The position numbers and the translations under genes were made by a program. A stretch of DNA of 10,759 bases from Butyricicoccus sp. (GTDB lineage: Bacteria > Bacillota > Clostridia > Oscillospirales > Butyricicoccaceae). The notes under the pieces were generated by a model, which was not told the DNA's origin, did no database searches, and worked only from the letters and a program-made list of their open reading frames with translations. Below, in pieces: positions 4,886-10,759 of this stretch. The stretch covers positions 1 to 10,759 of the forward strand of contig JAHHRJ010000058.1 of NCBI GenBank assembly GCA_020025885.1, read 5' to 3'. The first letter of the stretch is position 1. Every line of letters begins with the position of its first letter.

Positions 4886-7800
4886 ATGCTTGGATTAAAA
4901 AACTGGGTGCTTTTCGCGCCCGATTGTGTTGACCGTCTGTTGGGCTATGATGGAGAGAATCTTGCGCGAACGCTTGCCGTTTATGTGGATGATCCTGCCC
5001 AGTGGCAGTATAAGTTTGAACTGCGCTTTTCAGATGGCAAAGTGAATATTCTCGATGCTTCCGTGCATGGCAATGTGGTTTCCAGTGAACTCAAAGAAAG
5101 TTATCTTTCAGCGGCAGGCCCCTGTGAATTGCAGGTACGTGGCTTGTCCGGTGGGCGGGAAATCAAGTCGAATGTCATTGGCATGATGCTGCATGAAAGC
5201 ATCAATGCAGGCGAAGAATTTTCTGCGCCGAGCGAGTTTGAACAGCTCGAACAGAACTTGACAAATATCAAGAAGCAGGCAGTTGCGGCAGCTGGTCAGG
5301 CGCAGGGCGCAGCAGGACGCGCAGAGATTGCGGTGGATCATGCCAAAGATTCTGCGGAACGTGCTGAAAGTGCAGCGGTCAAGGCGGAAAGCTTTTCCAA
5401 GAATGCGCCCAAAGTGCAAGGCGGAAACTGGTGGATCTACAATCCGGTATCTGGACAGTATGAGGACAGCGGACAGAACGCACAGGGTAGCAAAGGCGAT
5501 CAAGGCGTACAGGGTCCAAAAGGAGATCCGGGCAATCAAGGCGAAAAAGGGGAGCCCGGTCCGCAGGGGGCAGTTGGACCGCAGGGCGATCGGGGTGCAC
5601 AAGGCGAGAAAGGAGAAACTGGCCCGCAAGGTGTGATGGGTCCAGCAGGTCCGCAGGGGGTGAAAGGAGAAAGGGGAGAGAAAGGCGAGAAAGGAGAAAC
5701 TGGAAAGGGATTACAAATTTTGGGTTGGTACAGCAGTTTGGAAGCACTCAAAGAAGCAGTCACACACCCGAAAGCTGGTGATGCATACAGTGTAGGAGCT
5801 TCTGCACCTTATGATATCTATATCTATGATGGCAGCGCAAACGATTGGGTGAACAATGGCAAGCTGCAAGGTGCCAAAGGAGATCGGGGTGAGCCGGGAG
5901 AAAAGGGGCAGAAGGGCGACAAGGGCGATCCTGGTGCACCGGGCAAAGATGGTGCACCAGGAGCAAAAGGGGAACCAGGTACGCCGGGTTTAAATGGCAA
6001 AGATGGTGAGCCGGGAGAAAGAGGACCACAAGGCGAGCCGGGAGAAAAAGGAGAACCCGGAGAAGTTGGTGCGCCGGGGCCAAAAGGCGAGAGAGGAGAA
6101 AGGGGAGAGGTAGGTCCACAAGGGGAAACGGGCACAGCGGGGGAAACTGGTGCACCGGGTAAAAGTGCGTATCAGACAGCACAAGAGGGTGGATTTTCTG
6201 GCAGTGAGGACGAATTTACGCAAGCTCTTGTACAGGTCAAAGATAAGATCACAAAACCGGAAGGTGCGCAGGAGGGGCACATTTTGGTATATCGCACAAA
6301 TCATTGGACCGCAGCATCCCTTGAATCATTGGGTGGGATTTCTTTGGCAGAAGTTGAAATTACCGCTCCACCAAAAAAAACAGAGTATCTAGCAGGTGAT
6401 ACATTCAATCCTGAAGGCATGATTGTAACCGCGACTTATACAAATAATGCGACACTTGCAGCGACAGGATACAGCGTAGAGCCTTCAGGTGCGCTGGCGG
6501 CAGGTACAGCTTCTGTCACCATCCGTTACACAGAAGTTGGTGTCAGCCGGACAACAACGCAGGCGATTACAGTCGCAAAGCACAAACTTACCATTCCTTC
6601 GCAGTCAGGCAGCCTTACCTATACAGGTTCCGCGCAGTCTCCTACATGGTCGAACTATGACCCTGAGAAATTGCGGATTAGTGGCACGACCAGCAGCACG
6701 AACGCCAACACCTATGAGGCAACTTTCACCATCATCGACACAGAAAAGTATGAGTGGAGTGACGAAACAAGCGAACCGAAGCCTGTTTCATGGAGCATTG
6801 CAAAGGCATCTGGTAGCTTATCCATCAACCCAACCAGTCTCAAACTGGACAGCACTCACAGGACAGCGACCATCACGGTAACACGCGCTGGAAATGGCGC
6901 AATCACAGCAGAAAGTGGTACACCTAGCGTTGCCTCTGTTTCTGTGAGCGGAAATACAATCACAGTTCAAAGCGTAGGTCAGAAGAATGGGAATGCAGCT
7001 ATCACTGTGCGCGTGGCGGCTGGAACGAATCATACTGCACCGCAAGCGCAGGTCTGTAATGTGACAGCAAACTTTGTGAATATCTACGGCGTGCAATGGG
7101 ATGGCACGAGCACCACGGCTTTCTCCCGGACAGATGGTGCGTCAACCTTTATCGACCCTGTTCCAGCAGTCAGTAATGGGACGGGCAGTTCTCCGTTTGA
7201 TAACTTAATGCCGTGGAAAGGCATGACCCGCACGAGCGACTCACAAGCTGGTGAGTTGGTCGCAATTCCGAAGTTCTGGTATAAATGGACAAAATCTGGT
7301 AAGAACATGAAGCTGCAAATTGCGGACGGTAAAGCAAAGGGCTTCTTCTGTTCTCCAGCCCATGCGGATCGTGGAGATGGCAGGGGGGAACGTAATGTTG
7401 TCTATGTCGGGCGATATCACTGCGGTACTTCTGGATACAAGAGCGCAACAGGACAGACACCGAAAACGGATATTACACGATCGGAAGCACGCTCTGGCAT
7501 CCATGCACTCGGGAGCACCGTTTGGCAATGGGATTTTGCGATGCATTGGACGATTGCGATGCTATACCTCGTTGAATTTGCAAACTGGGATAGCCAGACG
7601 AAAATCGGGCATGGCTGCTCGGAATCTATGATTAGGGAAAATAACGGCAGAACAGATACTATGAGATATCACACAGGTGCAACTGTTTCCAGCAGAACGT
7701 CTTACGGATTTACACAATATCGCAATATTGAAGGTTTGTGGGATAACGTATTTGACTGGATGGACGGTTGTTACTACAACAGCAGTGGACTAAATGTTGT

Positions 7801-8107
7801 AGTGAATCCATCTCGGTTTAGTGACAGTTCGAACGGAATCAGCGTGGGTATGCCCTCTGGTGGATTTCCTACTACTATGGCGATCCCTACAAAAAGCGGG
7901 CTTGAGTGGGCGTTATATCCTTCTGCAATTGGAGGCAGCGATAGCACGTATGTTCCAGATCGCTGGAAATTCAATGCATCAGAACCGTGTCTCTTAGTTG
8001 GCGGTGATTATTCCCAGAGTAAGGTTCACGGTTTTTTCTGCATCAGCCACAAATCAGCTTCCGCGCGTTACTCAAGCTACGGATGCCGCCTTATGAAACT
8101 CCCTTAA
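4886..8107 (+). CDS. Collagen-like fibre protein with DGR-variable-protein-type lectin domain
   Basis: This is a 1073-residue modular surface or phage-fibre-like protein. Residues 1 to about 115 form a beta-rich head resembling phage baseplate/fibre N-termini, and 118-172 form an Ala-rich coiled coil. Residues 201-275 hold 25 uninterrupted Gly-X-Y triplets. Residues 276-328 are a small globular spacer often seen in phage fibres (GLQILGWYSSLEAL...). Residues 329-427 hold 33 Gly-X-Y triplets. Three Ig-like domains follow at about 487-563, 565-640 and 642-730. Residues 733-1073 are a C-type-lectin/FGE-like fold with WQWDFAMHWTI (880-890), EGLWDNVFDWMDG (949-961) and the ending GCRLMKLP. The ending matches, from memory, DGR variable proteins, where the last 35 or so residues are the diversified binding face. 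There is no signal peptide, sortase motif or membrane helix. The start has AAGGAGG at 4872-4878. The role is probably ligand binding; the carrier particle is unknown. Confidence 0.85.
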   Translation: MLGLKNWVLFAPDCVDRLLGYDGENLARTLAVYVDDPAQWQYKFELRFSDGKVNILDASVHGNVVSSELKESYLSAAGPCELQVRGLSGGREIKSNVIGMMLHESINAGEEFSAPSEFEQLEQNLTNIKKQAVAAAGQAQGAAGRAEIAVDHAKDSAERAESAAVKAESFSKNAPKVQGGNWWIYNPVSGQYEDSGQNAQGSKGDQGVQGPKGDPGNQGEKGEPGPQGAVGPQGDRGAQGEKGETGPQGVMGPAGPQGVKGERGEKGEKGETGKGLQILGWYSSLEALKEAVTHPKAGDAYSVGASAPYDIYIYDGSANDWVNNGKLQGAKGDRGEPGEKGQKGDKGDPGAPGKDGAPGAKGEPGTPGLNGKDGEPGERGPQGEPGEKGEPGEVGAPGPKGERGERGEVGPQGETGTAGETGAPGKSAYQTAQEGGFSGSEDEFTQALVQVKDKITKPEGAQEGHILVYRTNHWTAASLESLGGISLAEVEITAPPKKTEYLAGDTFNPEGMIVTATYTNNATLAATGYSVEPSGALAAGTASVTIRYTEVGVSRTTTQAITVAKHKLTIPSQSGSLTYTGSAQSPTWSNYDPEKLRISGTTSSTNANTYEATFTIIDTEKYEWSDETSEPKPVSWSIAKASGSLSINPTSLKLDSTHRTATITVTRAGNGAITAESGTPSVASVSVSGNTITVQSVGQKNGNAAITVRVAAGTNHTAPQAQVCNVTANFVNIYGVQWDGTSTTAFSRTDGASTFIDPVPAVSNGTGSSPFDNLMPWKGMTRTSDSQAGELVAIPKFWYKWTKSGKNMKLQIADGKAKGFFCSPAHADRGDGRGERNVVYVGRYHCGTSGYKSATGQTPKTDITRSEARSGIHALGSTVWQWDFAMHWTIAMLYLVEFANWDSQTKIGHGCSESMIRENNGRTDTMRYHTGATVSSRTSYGFTQYRNIEGLWDNVFDWMDGCYYNSSGLNVVVNPSRFSDSSNGISVGMPSGGFPTTMAIPTKSGLEWALYPSAIGGSDSTYVPDRWKFNASEPCLLVGGDYSQSKVHGFFCISHKSASARYSSYGCRLMKLP
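5486..5710 (+). repeat. Collagen-like coding repeat tract 1
   Basis: Twenty-five consecutive Gly-X-Y codons triplets (residues 201-275) are rich in GPQG, GEKG and GDQG/GDPG units, with no interruption. Such tracts form trimeric triple helices in bacterial collagen-like proteins and phage fibres. Confidence 0.95.
5870..6160 (+). repeat. Collagen-like coding repeat tract 2
   Basis: Thirty-three consecutive Gly-X-Y triplets (residues 329-427, starting with GAKGDRGEP) are rich in Pro at X or Y and in Glu-Lys pairs. The purine-rich, G-rich sense strand also creates long proline-rich antisense frames with no evidence of use. Confidence 0.95.
7991..8104 (+). other. Candidate DGR variable region (VR) at the 3' end of the fibre gene
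   Basis: Residues 1036-1073 have the layout of DGR variable regions. A conserved start (LLVGGDY) is followed by scattered Tyr, Ser, His, Asp, Val and Ile positions (for example 1041-1043, 1047-1048, 1053-1055, 1062, 1064-1065). These alternate with fixed Gly-Phe-Phe, Ser-Ala-Ser and the invariant end GCRLMKLP. Every candidate variable codon ends in C or T, as expected from AAC/AAT codons randomised at adenines. No template repeat or reverse transcriptase is in the window. Confidence 0.5.
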
Positions 8108-8132
8108 TGGGACTGTGAAAGGAGTGATAGAT

Positions 8133-8273
8133 ATGGAGTACATCTTTGGGCACGACAGTGTTATAGGGAGCGAAACTCTGAAAATCAAAGGAGAAACACA
8201 CACGGATCTCCAAGGGTTTTGCCAGACGATATCAGAATACGATGACAGCACAATCACCGATTCATTCTTTTAG
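8133..8273 (+). CDS. Short 46-residue protein after the fibre gene, possibly truncated
   Basis: An ATG at 8133 has a good ribosome-binding site (AAAGGAG, 8118-8124) and lies 25 bases after the fibre gene stop, so translational coupling is likely. The peptide begins MEYIFGHDSV and contains KIKGETHTDLQGF and DDSTITDSFF. This vaguely recalls the start of longer small proteins that accompany phage-fibre cassettes in gut Firmicutes, but I cannot name the family. The TAG at 8271 is followed in frame by sequence with no similar character, so it may be a truncated remnant. It could equally be a complete small protein of unknown role. Confidence 0.5.
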   Translation: MEYIFGHDSVIGSETLKIKGETHTDLQGFCQTISEYDDSTITDSFF

Positions 8274-8330
8274 TCACAGCATTGTATGGCTTGTTTGTGG
8301 GAGACATGCTATCATAGTATCATTCAATAG

Positions 8331-8372
8331 TCCAGTCTTTAGGGGATATCCTTGGGGCTGGATTTTTCTTTT
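8331..8372 (+). terminator. Terminator after the fibre gene cassette
   Basis: TCCAGTC (8331-8337) pairs with GGCTGGA (8356-8362), with one G-U pair, followed by TTTTTCTTTT. The loop contains the palindrome GGATATCC. Confidence 0.7.
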
Positions 8373-8381
8373 ATAGAATGA

Positions 8382-8424
8382 AAAAGCAGGATGACTCTCT
8401 ACGAAAGAGAAACATCCTGCTTTT
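8382..8424 (-). terminator. Bidirectional terminator, mainly for the ttcA-like gene
   Basis: A perfect 12-bp stem AAAAGCAGGATG (8382-8393) / CATCCTGCTTTT (8413-8424) has an inner TCTCT/AGAGA stem. T-runs occur on both strands. It ends 18 bases past the stop of the minus-strand gene. Confidence 0.88.
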
Positions 8425-8442
8425 GTGCAGCGTTATTTGTAC

Positions 8443-9177
8443 TTATAGTTTGTAGCGGGTGGTGTCTGCCTGCCAGCCGTCGAGCGGGTAACGCTGGATG
8501 GCACCAAAGATGCGCTCGCGCAAACCTCGATTTTCCTTTTCCATGGCTTTGAGCATATCCTTGACTTCTTGTCGCTTGGTGTTGCCGTCTGCGGGACATG
8601 GATTGTGCACGATTGGGAGCTCCTGGCGCGCGGCAAAGGAGCGAATATAGTGCTCAGGGGCGTAGATGAGCGGACGGATCAGGGTAATACCAGCACGATC
8701 CAAATAGGTAACCGGTTTAAAGCAAGAGATGCGCCCCTCATACATAAGAGACAGCATGTAGGTCTCTACCACATCATCAAAGTGATGACCCAAGGCGACC
8801 TTCTTACAACCAGCCGCCAAAGCAGCTTCATGCAGCGCACCGCGGCGCAGTTTGGCGCAGAGGGAGCATGGATTCTCCTCTTGACGGATATCAAATACGA
8901 TCTGCTTGATTTGAGTGGGAATGCGAATGTATTCAACACCAAGGCTGTCACATAGAGCTTGCACAGAGGAGAAGTCCATGTCTTCATAGCCCATTTCCAG
9001 TGTGATGGCTACGACTTCGAATTTTTTTGGATAAAAACGGCGCAGACCAGCAAGCGCTGTCAAAAGCGTTAGGGAGTCCTTTCCACCAGATACACCGACC
9101 GCAATACGATCTCCTTCCTCGATCATGTGGTAGTGATCAACTGCGCGGCGGGTGTAAGATAACAATCTTTGTAACAT
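8443..9177 (-). CDS. ttcA: TtcA-family tRNA 2-thiolation enzyme (PP-loop ATPase)
   Basis: This 244-residue PP-loop protein of the TtcA/TtuA type adenylates a tRNA base and replaces oxygen with sulfur. TtcA itself makes 2-thiocytidine at position 32. The PP-loop SGGKDS is at residues 30-35 and the conserved GHHFDD at 130-135. C104 and C107 (CSLC) with C194 (NPCPADG) fit the three-cysteine ligand set of the catalytic [4Fe-4S] cluster. The length is somewhat short of E. coli TtcA (about 310), as is usual for clostridial homologues. The start is ATG with AAAGGA 11 bases upstream on the minus strand. It is transcribed alone, divergently from rplM. Target position 32 is inferred; TtuA-like thiolation of another position is an alternative. 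Confidence 0.85.
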   Translation of the reverse strand: MLQRLLSYTRRAVDHYHMIEEGDRIAVGVSGGKDSLTLLTALAGLRRFYPKKFEVVAITLEMGYEDMDFSSVQALCDSLGVEYIRIPTQIKQIVFDIRQEENPCSLCAKLRRGALHEAALAAGCKKVALGHHFDDVVETYMLSLMYEGRISCFKPVTYLDRAGITLIRPLIYAPEHYIRSFAARQELPIVHNPCPADGNTKRQEVKDMLKAMEKENRGLRERIFGAIQRYPLDGWQADTTRYKL

Positions 9178-9220
9178 AAAATGGGGTTCCTTTCCATAAA
9201 GAAGCTTATTCTACAATGGA

Positions 9221-9249
9221 AATATACCAGAAAAGTATGCGCGCGGCAA
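9221..9249 (-). promoter_or_regulatory. Promoter of the ttcA-like gene
   Basis: Read on the minus strand, TTGCCG (9249-9244), a 17-base spacer and TATATT (9226-9221) form a plausible SigA promoter about 45 bases before the start codon. Confidence 0.5.
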
Positions 9250-9280
9250 GAGTTCCTAGAAAACAAAAAATAAAATGGGA

Positions 9281-9330
9281 TAAGAGAAAACAAGAGATAT
9301 CAAGAGAATAAAAGCGAATACAAGAGTTTA
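9281..9330 (+). repeat. Five imperfect 10-bp phased repeats upstream of the rplM promoter
   Basis: Consecutive decamers beginning at 9281, 9291, 9301, 9311 and 9321 read TAAGAGAAAA, CAAGAGATAT, CAAGAGAATA, AAAGCGAATA and CAAGAGTTTA. The period matches one helical turn and the stretch is A-rich, ending 34 bases before the -35. Confidence 0.6.
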
Positions 9331-9363
9331 ATCGAAGATAAATGAAAAAGATGAAAAAATCGG

Positions 9364-9392
9364 TTGACTTTCACTTTGTGGTATGGTTTAAT
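9364..9392 (+). promoter_or_regulatory. Promoter of rplM-rpsI
   Basis: TTGACT (9364-9369), a 17-base spacer and TTTAAT (9387-9392) are each one base from consensus. The predicted start near 9399 leaves a leader of about 95 bases. Confidence 0.8.
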
Positions 9393-9399
9393 AAATAAG

Positions 9400-9478
9400 G
9401 CTCCCACACAGGAAGTTCCACAGCAGATCTATAAAGTGTCTGTTGGTTCTGATTTCGTTATTTTTTATTTTAATATAA
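9400..9478 (+). promoter_or_regulatory. 5' leader of rplM, possible L13 autoregulatory RNA
   Basis: The leader can form CAGCAGA (9421-9427) / TCTGTTG (9439-9445), seven pairs with one G-U, with a U-rich stretch (9459-9470) downstream. L13 leaders with autoregulatory hairpins are known in Firmicutes. I did not verify a match to that motif. Confidence 0.35.
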
Positions 9479-9493
9479 ATGGAGGAAAGCATC

Positions 9494-9922
9494 ATGTCCA
9501 CTTTCATGGCAAAGGCAGAGACCGTAGAGCGCAAGTGGTATGTTCTGGATGCTGCGGGCAAGCCCCTCGGTCGTACAGCTGCTACTGCTGCTATGCTGCT
9601 CCGCGGCAAGCATAAGGCTACTTTTACCCCTCATGTTGACTGCGGTGATTTCGTTATCATCATCAACGCTGACAAGGCTGTTCTGACCGGCAAGAAGCTC
9701 GAGCAGAAGTACTACCGTCATCACACTGGTTGGGTTGGTAATCTGAAGGAAGTTCAGTACAAGACCCTCATGGCTGAAAATCCGGAGAAGGCTATGCAGC
9801 TCGCAGTTAAGGGTATGCTGCCGAAGAATTCTATCGGTCGTCAGTCCGCAACCCGTCTGAAGATCTATCAGGGTGCTGAGCATGGTCATGCAGCTCAGAA
9901 GCCTGAAGCATGGGAAAAGTAA
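9494..9922 (+). CDS. rplM: Large-subunit ribosomal protein L13
   Basis: L13 is an early-assembly protein of the 50S subunit that binds 23S rRNA. The product is 142 residues, normal for the family. Hallmarks are KWYVLDAAGKPLGRTAA near the N-terminus, LLRGKHKATFTPHVDCGDFVIIINA (about 36-60), KYYRHHTGWVG (about 73-83), and the MLPKNSIGR motif (about 108-116). The ATG at 9494 is chosen over an in-frame ATG at 9479 because the ribosome-binding site GGAGGAA (9481-9487) overlaps the earlier one. It is the first gene of the rplM-rpsI operon, 23 bases ahead of rpsI. Confidence 0.98.
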   Translation: MSTFMAKAETVERKWYVLDAAGKPLGRTAATAAMLLRGKHKATFTPHVDCGDFVIIINADKAVLTGKKLEQKYYRHHTGWVGNLKEVQYKTLMAENPEKAMQLAVKGMLPKNSIGRQSATRLKIYQGAEHGHAAQKPEAWEK

Positions 9923-9945
9923 TCTTGTAAGGAGGATAATGAAGA

Positions 9946-10353
9946 ATGTATACGCCTAAGAAAGCATATTTCTACGGTACCGGCAGAAGAAAGTCCTCTG
10001 TTGCGAGAGTTCGTCTGTTCCCAGGCGGTACTGGTGAGATTAAGATCAACAATCGTACCATTGATAACTACTTCGGTCTGGAGACTCTGAAGCTGATCGT
10101 TCGTCAGCCGCTGGAGGCTACCAACACCACCGAGAAGTTCGATATCGAGTGCACCGTAGTTGGCGGTGGCTTCACTGGTCAGGCTGGTGCTATCCGTCAC
10201 GGTATCGCACGCGCTCTGCTTCAGGCAAACACTGAGGAATATCGCCCGACTCTGAAGGCTGCTGGTTTTCTGACCCGCGACCCAAGAATGAAGGAGAGAA
10301 AGAAGTACGGCCTCAAGGCTGCACGTCGCGCACCTCAGTTCTCCAAGCGCTAA
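9946..10353 (+). CDS. rpsI: Small-subunit ribosomal protein S9
   Basis: S9 belongs to the head of the 30S subunit, and its C-terminal tail reaches the P-site tRNA. The product is 135 residues with the family start YFYGTGRRKSSVARVRLFPG, the central GGGFTGQAGAIRHGIARAL, and the conserved basic end KKYGLKAARRAPQFSKR. All the C-terminal Arg/Lys residues that contact tRNA are present. The start is supported by AAGGAGG at 9929-9935. It is co-transcribed with rplM and followed 19 bases later by a strong terminator. Confidence 0.98.
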   Translation: MYTPKKAYFYGTGRRKSSVARVRLFPGGTGEIKINNRTIDNYFGLETLKLIVRQPLEATNTTEKFDIECTVVGGGFTGQAGAIRHGIARALLQANTEEYRPTLKAAGFLTRDPRMKERKKYGLKAARRAPQFSKR

Positions 10354-10372
10354 AAATTACAAAAACGCTTAC

Positions 10373-10409
10373 AAAATCCCGGAATCTTTTCGATTCTGGG
10401 ATTTTTTGT
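10373..10409 (+). terminator. Terminator of the rplM-rpsI operon
   Basis: A 14-bp stem (10373-10386 with 10392-10405, one G-U pair) has loop TTTTC, and its 3' arm runs into TTTTTT. This is a classic intrinsic terminator. Confidence 0.93.
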
Positions 10410-10433
10410 TATAAAATACTTTGATGTGATATC

Positions 10434-10680
10434 AAGTGGGATACCCTTGCCGAATGCCGTCTCTATTGGATAAATCGGGGATAAAATACCGCTTGAGGGT
10501 GTGCAAATGGGTTAGGGTACAGGCAAATGCAAGATGATCCCACTTCGGAAAAGAGAAGATTTGAAAGCCCCGTCCAATACCGCCTTTTGTCTGTGTGATT
10601 TGAAACGGTTTGATTCGATTTGAACGAAAGAAAATAATTTTAATGCGAAGCACTTGGTTGGATGCCAGCGTGCTTTTGTG
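10434..10680. other. Intergenic region with long inverted repeats, no convincing gene
   Basis: I see no credible coding sequence from 10410 to the end. AAGTGGGAT (10434-10442) is perfectly complementary to ATCCCACTT (10537-10545), and TTGCC (10447-10451) to GGCAA (10522-10526) inside it. ATTGGA and GGGG (10465-10480) can pair with CCCC and TCCAAT (10568-10578), crossing the first helix. AAGCAC (10648-10653) / GTGCTT (10670-10675) closes a last hairpin followed by TTTTG. This may be a structured RNA, or a decayed mobile element. Confidence 0.35.
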
Positions 10681-10707
10681 TGTTGCAAACAGAATATTCC
10701 GAGATTA

Positions 10708-10759
10708 GGGGCTGTCTGAAAAATATAGATTCTTGTCCTATATCAACAAAATAAACATG
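10708..10759 (+). mobile_element. Possible left end of an insertion sequence (partial)
   Basis: GGGGCTGTCTGAAAAA (10708-10723) resembles, from memory, terminal inverted repeats of transposons common in Clostridia. About 35 bases later an ATG stands at the very window edge (10757-10759), where a transposase gene could begin. The other end is outside the window, so this is tentative. Confidence 0.3.

Noticed and set aside
5486..6160. Short repeats resembling a CRISPR array
   Set aside because: The repeats are 9-18 bases, in frame and encode Gly-X-Y units with no spacers of uniform length. They are explained by the collagen-like protein.
5108..6304. Long minus-strand frames, some very proline-rich, opposite the collagen tracts
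   Set aside because: They are the reverse complement of Gly-X-Y codons, which naturally avoid stops and read as Pro-rich. No ribosome-binding sites or domains support them.
8100..8112. Small TCCC/GGGA hairpin at the fibre gene stop as the DGR downstream hairpin
   Set aside because: Only four base pairs with a five-base loop. DGR hairpins next to variable regions are usually longer, so this is too weak to count as evidence.
9479..9493. Earlier ATG for rplM
   Set aside because: It overlaps the ribosome-binding site GGAGGAA. The start at 9494 gives the usual L13 length.
10432..10653. 73-codon minus-strand frame in the right intergenic region
   Set aside because: It has no recognisable family, no good ribosome-binding site and overlaps strong inverted repeats. 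I favour non-coding sequence.

Overview
The window looks like chromosomal DNA of a Gram-positive, spore-forming-type anaerobe of class Clostridia, probably a gut Ruminococcaceae/Butyricicoccaceae-type organism (inference). The grounds are the yajC / small membrane protein / SCIFF peptide / SCIFF maturase cluster, a SpoIIM-like membrane protein, strong AGGAGG ribosome-binding sites, and ribosomal protein genes rplM-rpsI with clostridial-type sequences. No database search was possible; family names rest on recognised motifs and remembered family sequences.

Layout. 1-177: 3' end of an unidentified membrane protein. 227-2707: a same-strand cluster with yajC (Sec accessory), a four-helix membrane protein, scfA (47-residue six-cysteine SCIFF precursor) and scfB (its radical SAM/SPASM maturase). 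A hairpin between scfA and scfB may set the precursor:enzyme ratio. 2745-3961: a gene with its own consensus-like promoter encoding only the Rossmann half of a ProC-like protein, then a SpoIIM-like membrane protein. 3993-4690: a head-to-tail duplication of a complete tRNA-Ser(GGA) transcription unit (promoter, leader hairpin, tRNA with encoded CCA, two terminators). The tRNAs are identical but the flanks have diverged, with compensatory changes in the hairpins.

4886-8273: a probable accessory insert. A 1073-residue gene combines a phage-fibre-like N-terminus, two uninterrupted collagen-like Gly-X-Y tracts (25 and 33 triplets), three Ig-like/beta domains and a C-terminal C-type-lectin-like domain. 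That domain closely resembles the variable proteins diversified by diversity-generating retroelements (DGRs). A 46-codon, apparently truncated gene follows. No reverse transcriptase, template repeat, tail or integrase gene is in the window, so if this is a DGR target it is remote or orphaned. This is the most interesting item here.

8331-9249: terminators and the minus-strand gene for a TtcA-family tRNA thiolation enzyme. 9250-10405: an A-rich region with 10-bp-phased repeats, the rplM-rpsI promoter, an RNA leader, the L13 and S9 genes and their terminator. 10406-10759: no convincing gene, but several long inverted repeats that could form a structured RNA, and at the right edge a sequence resembling the end of an insertion sequence.
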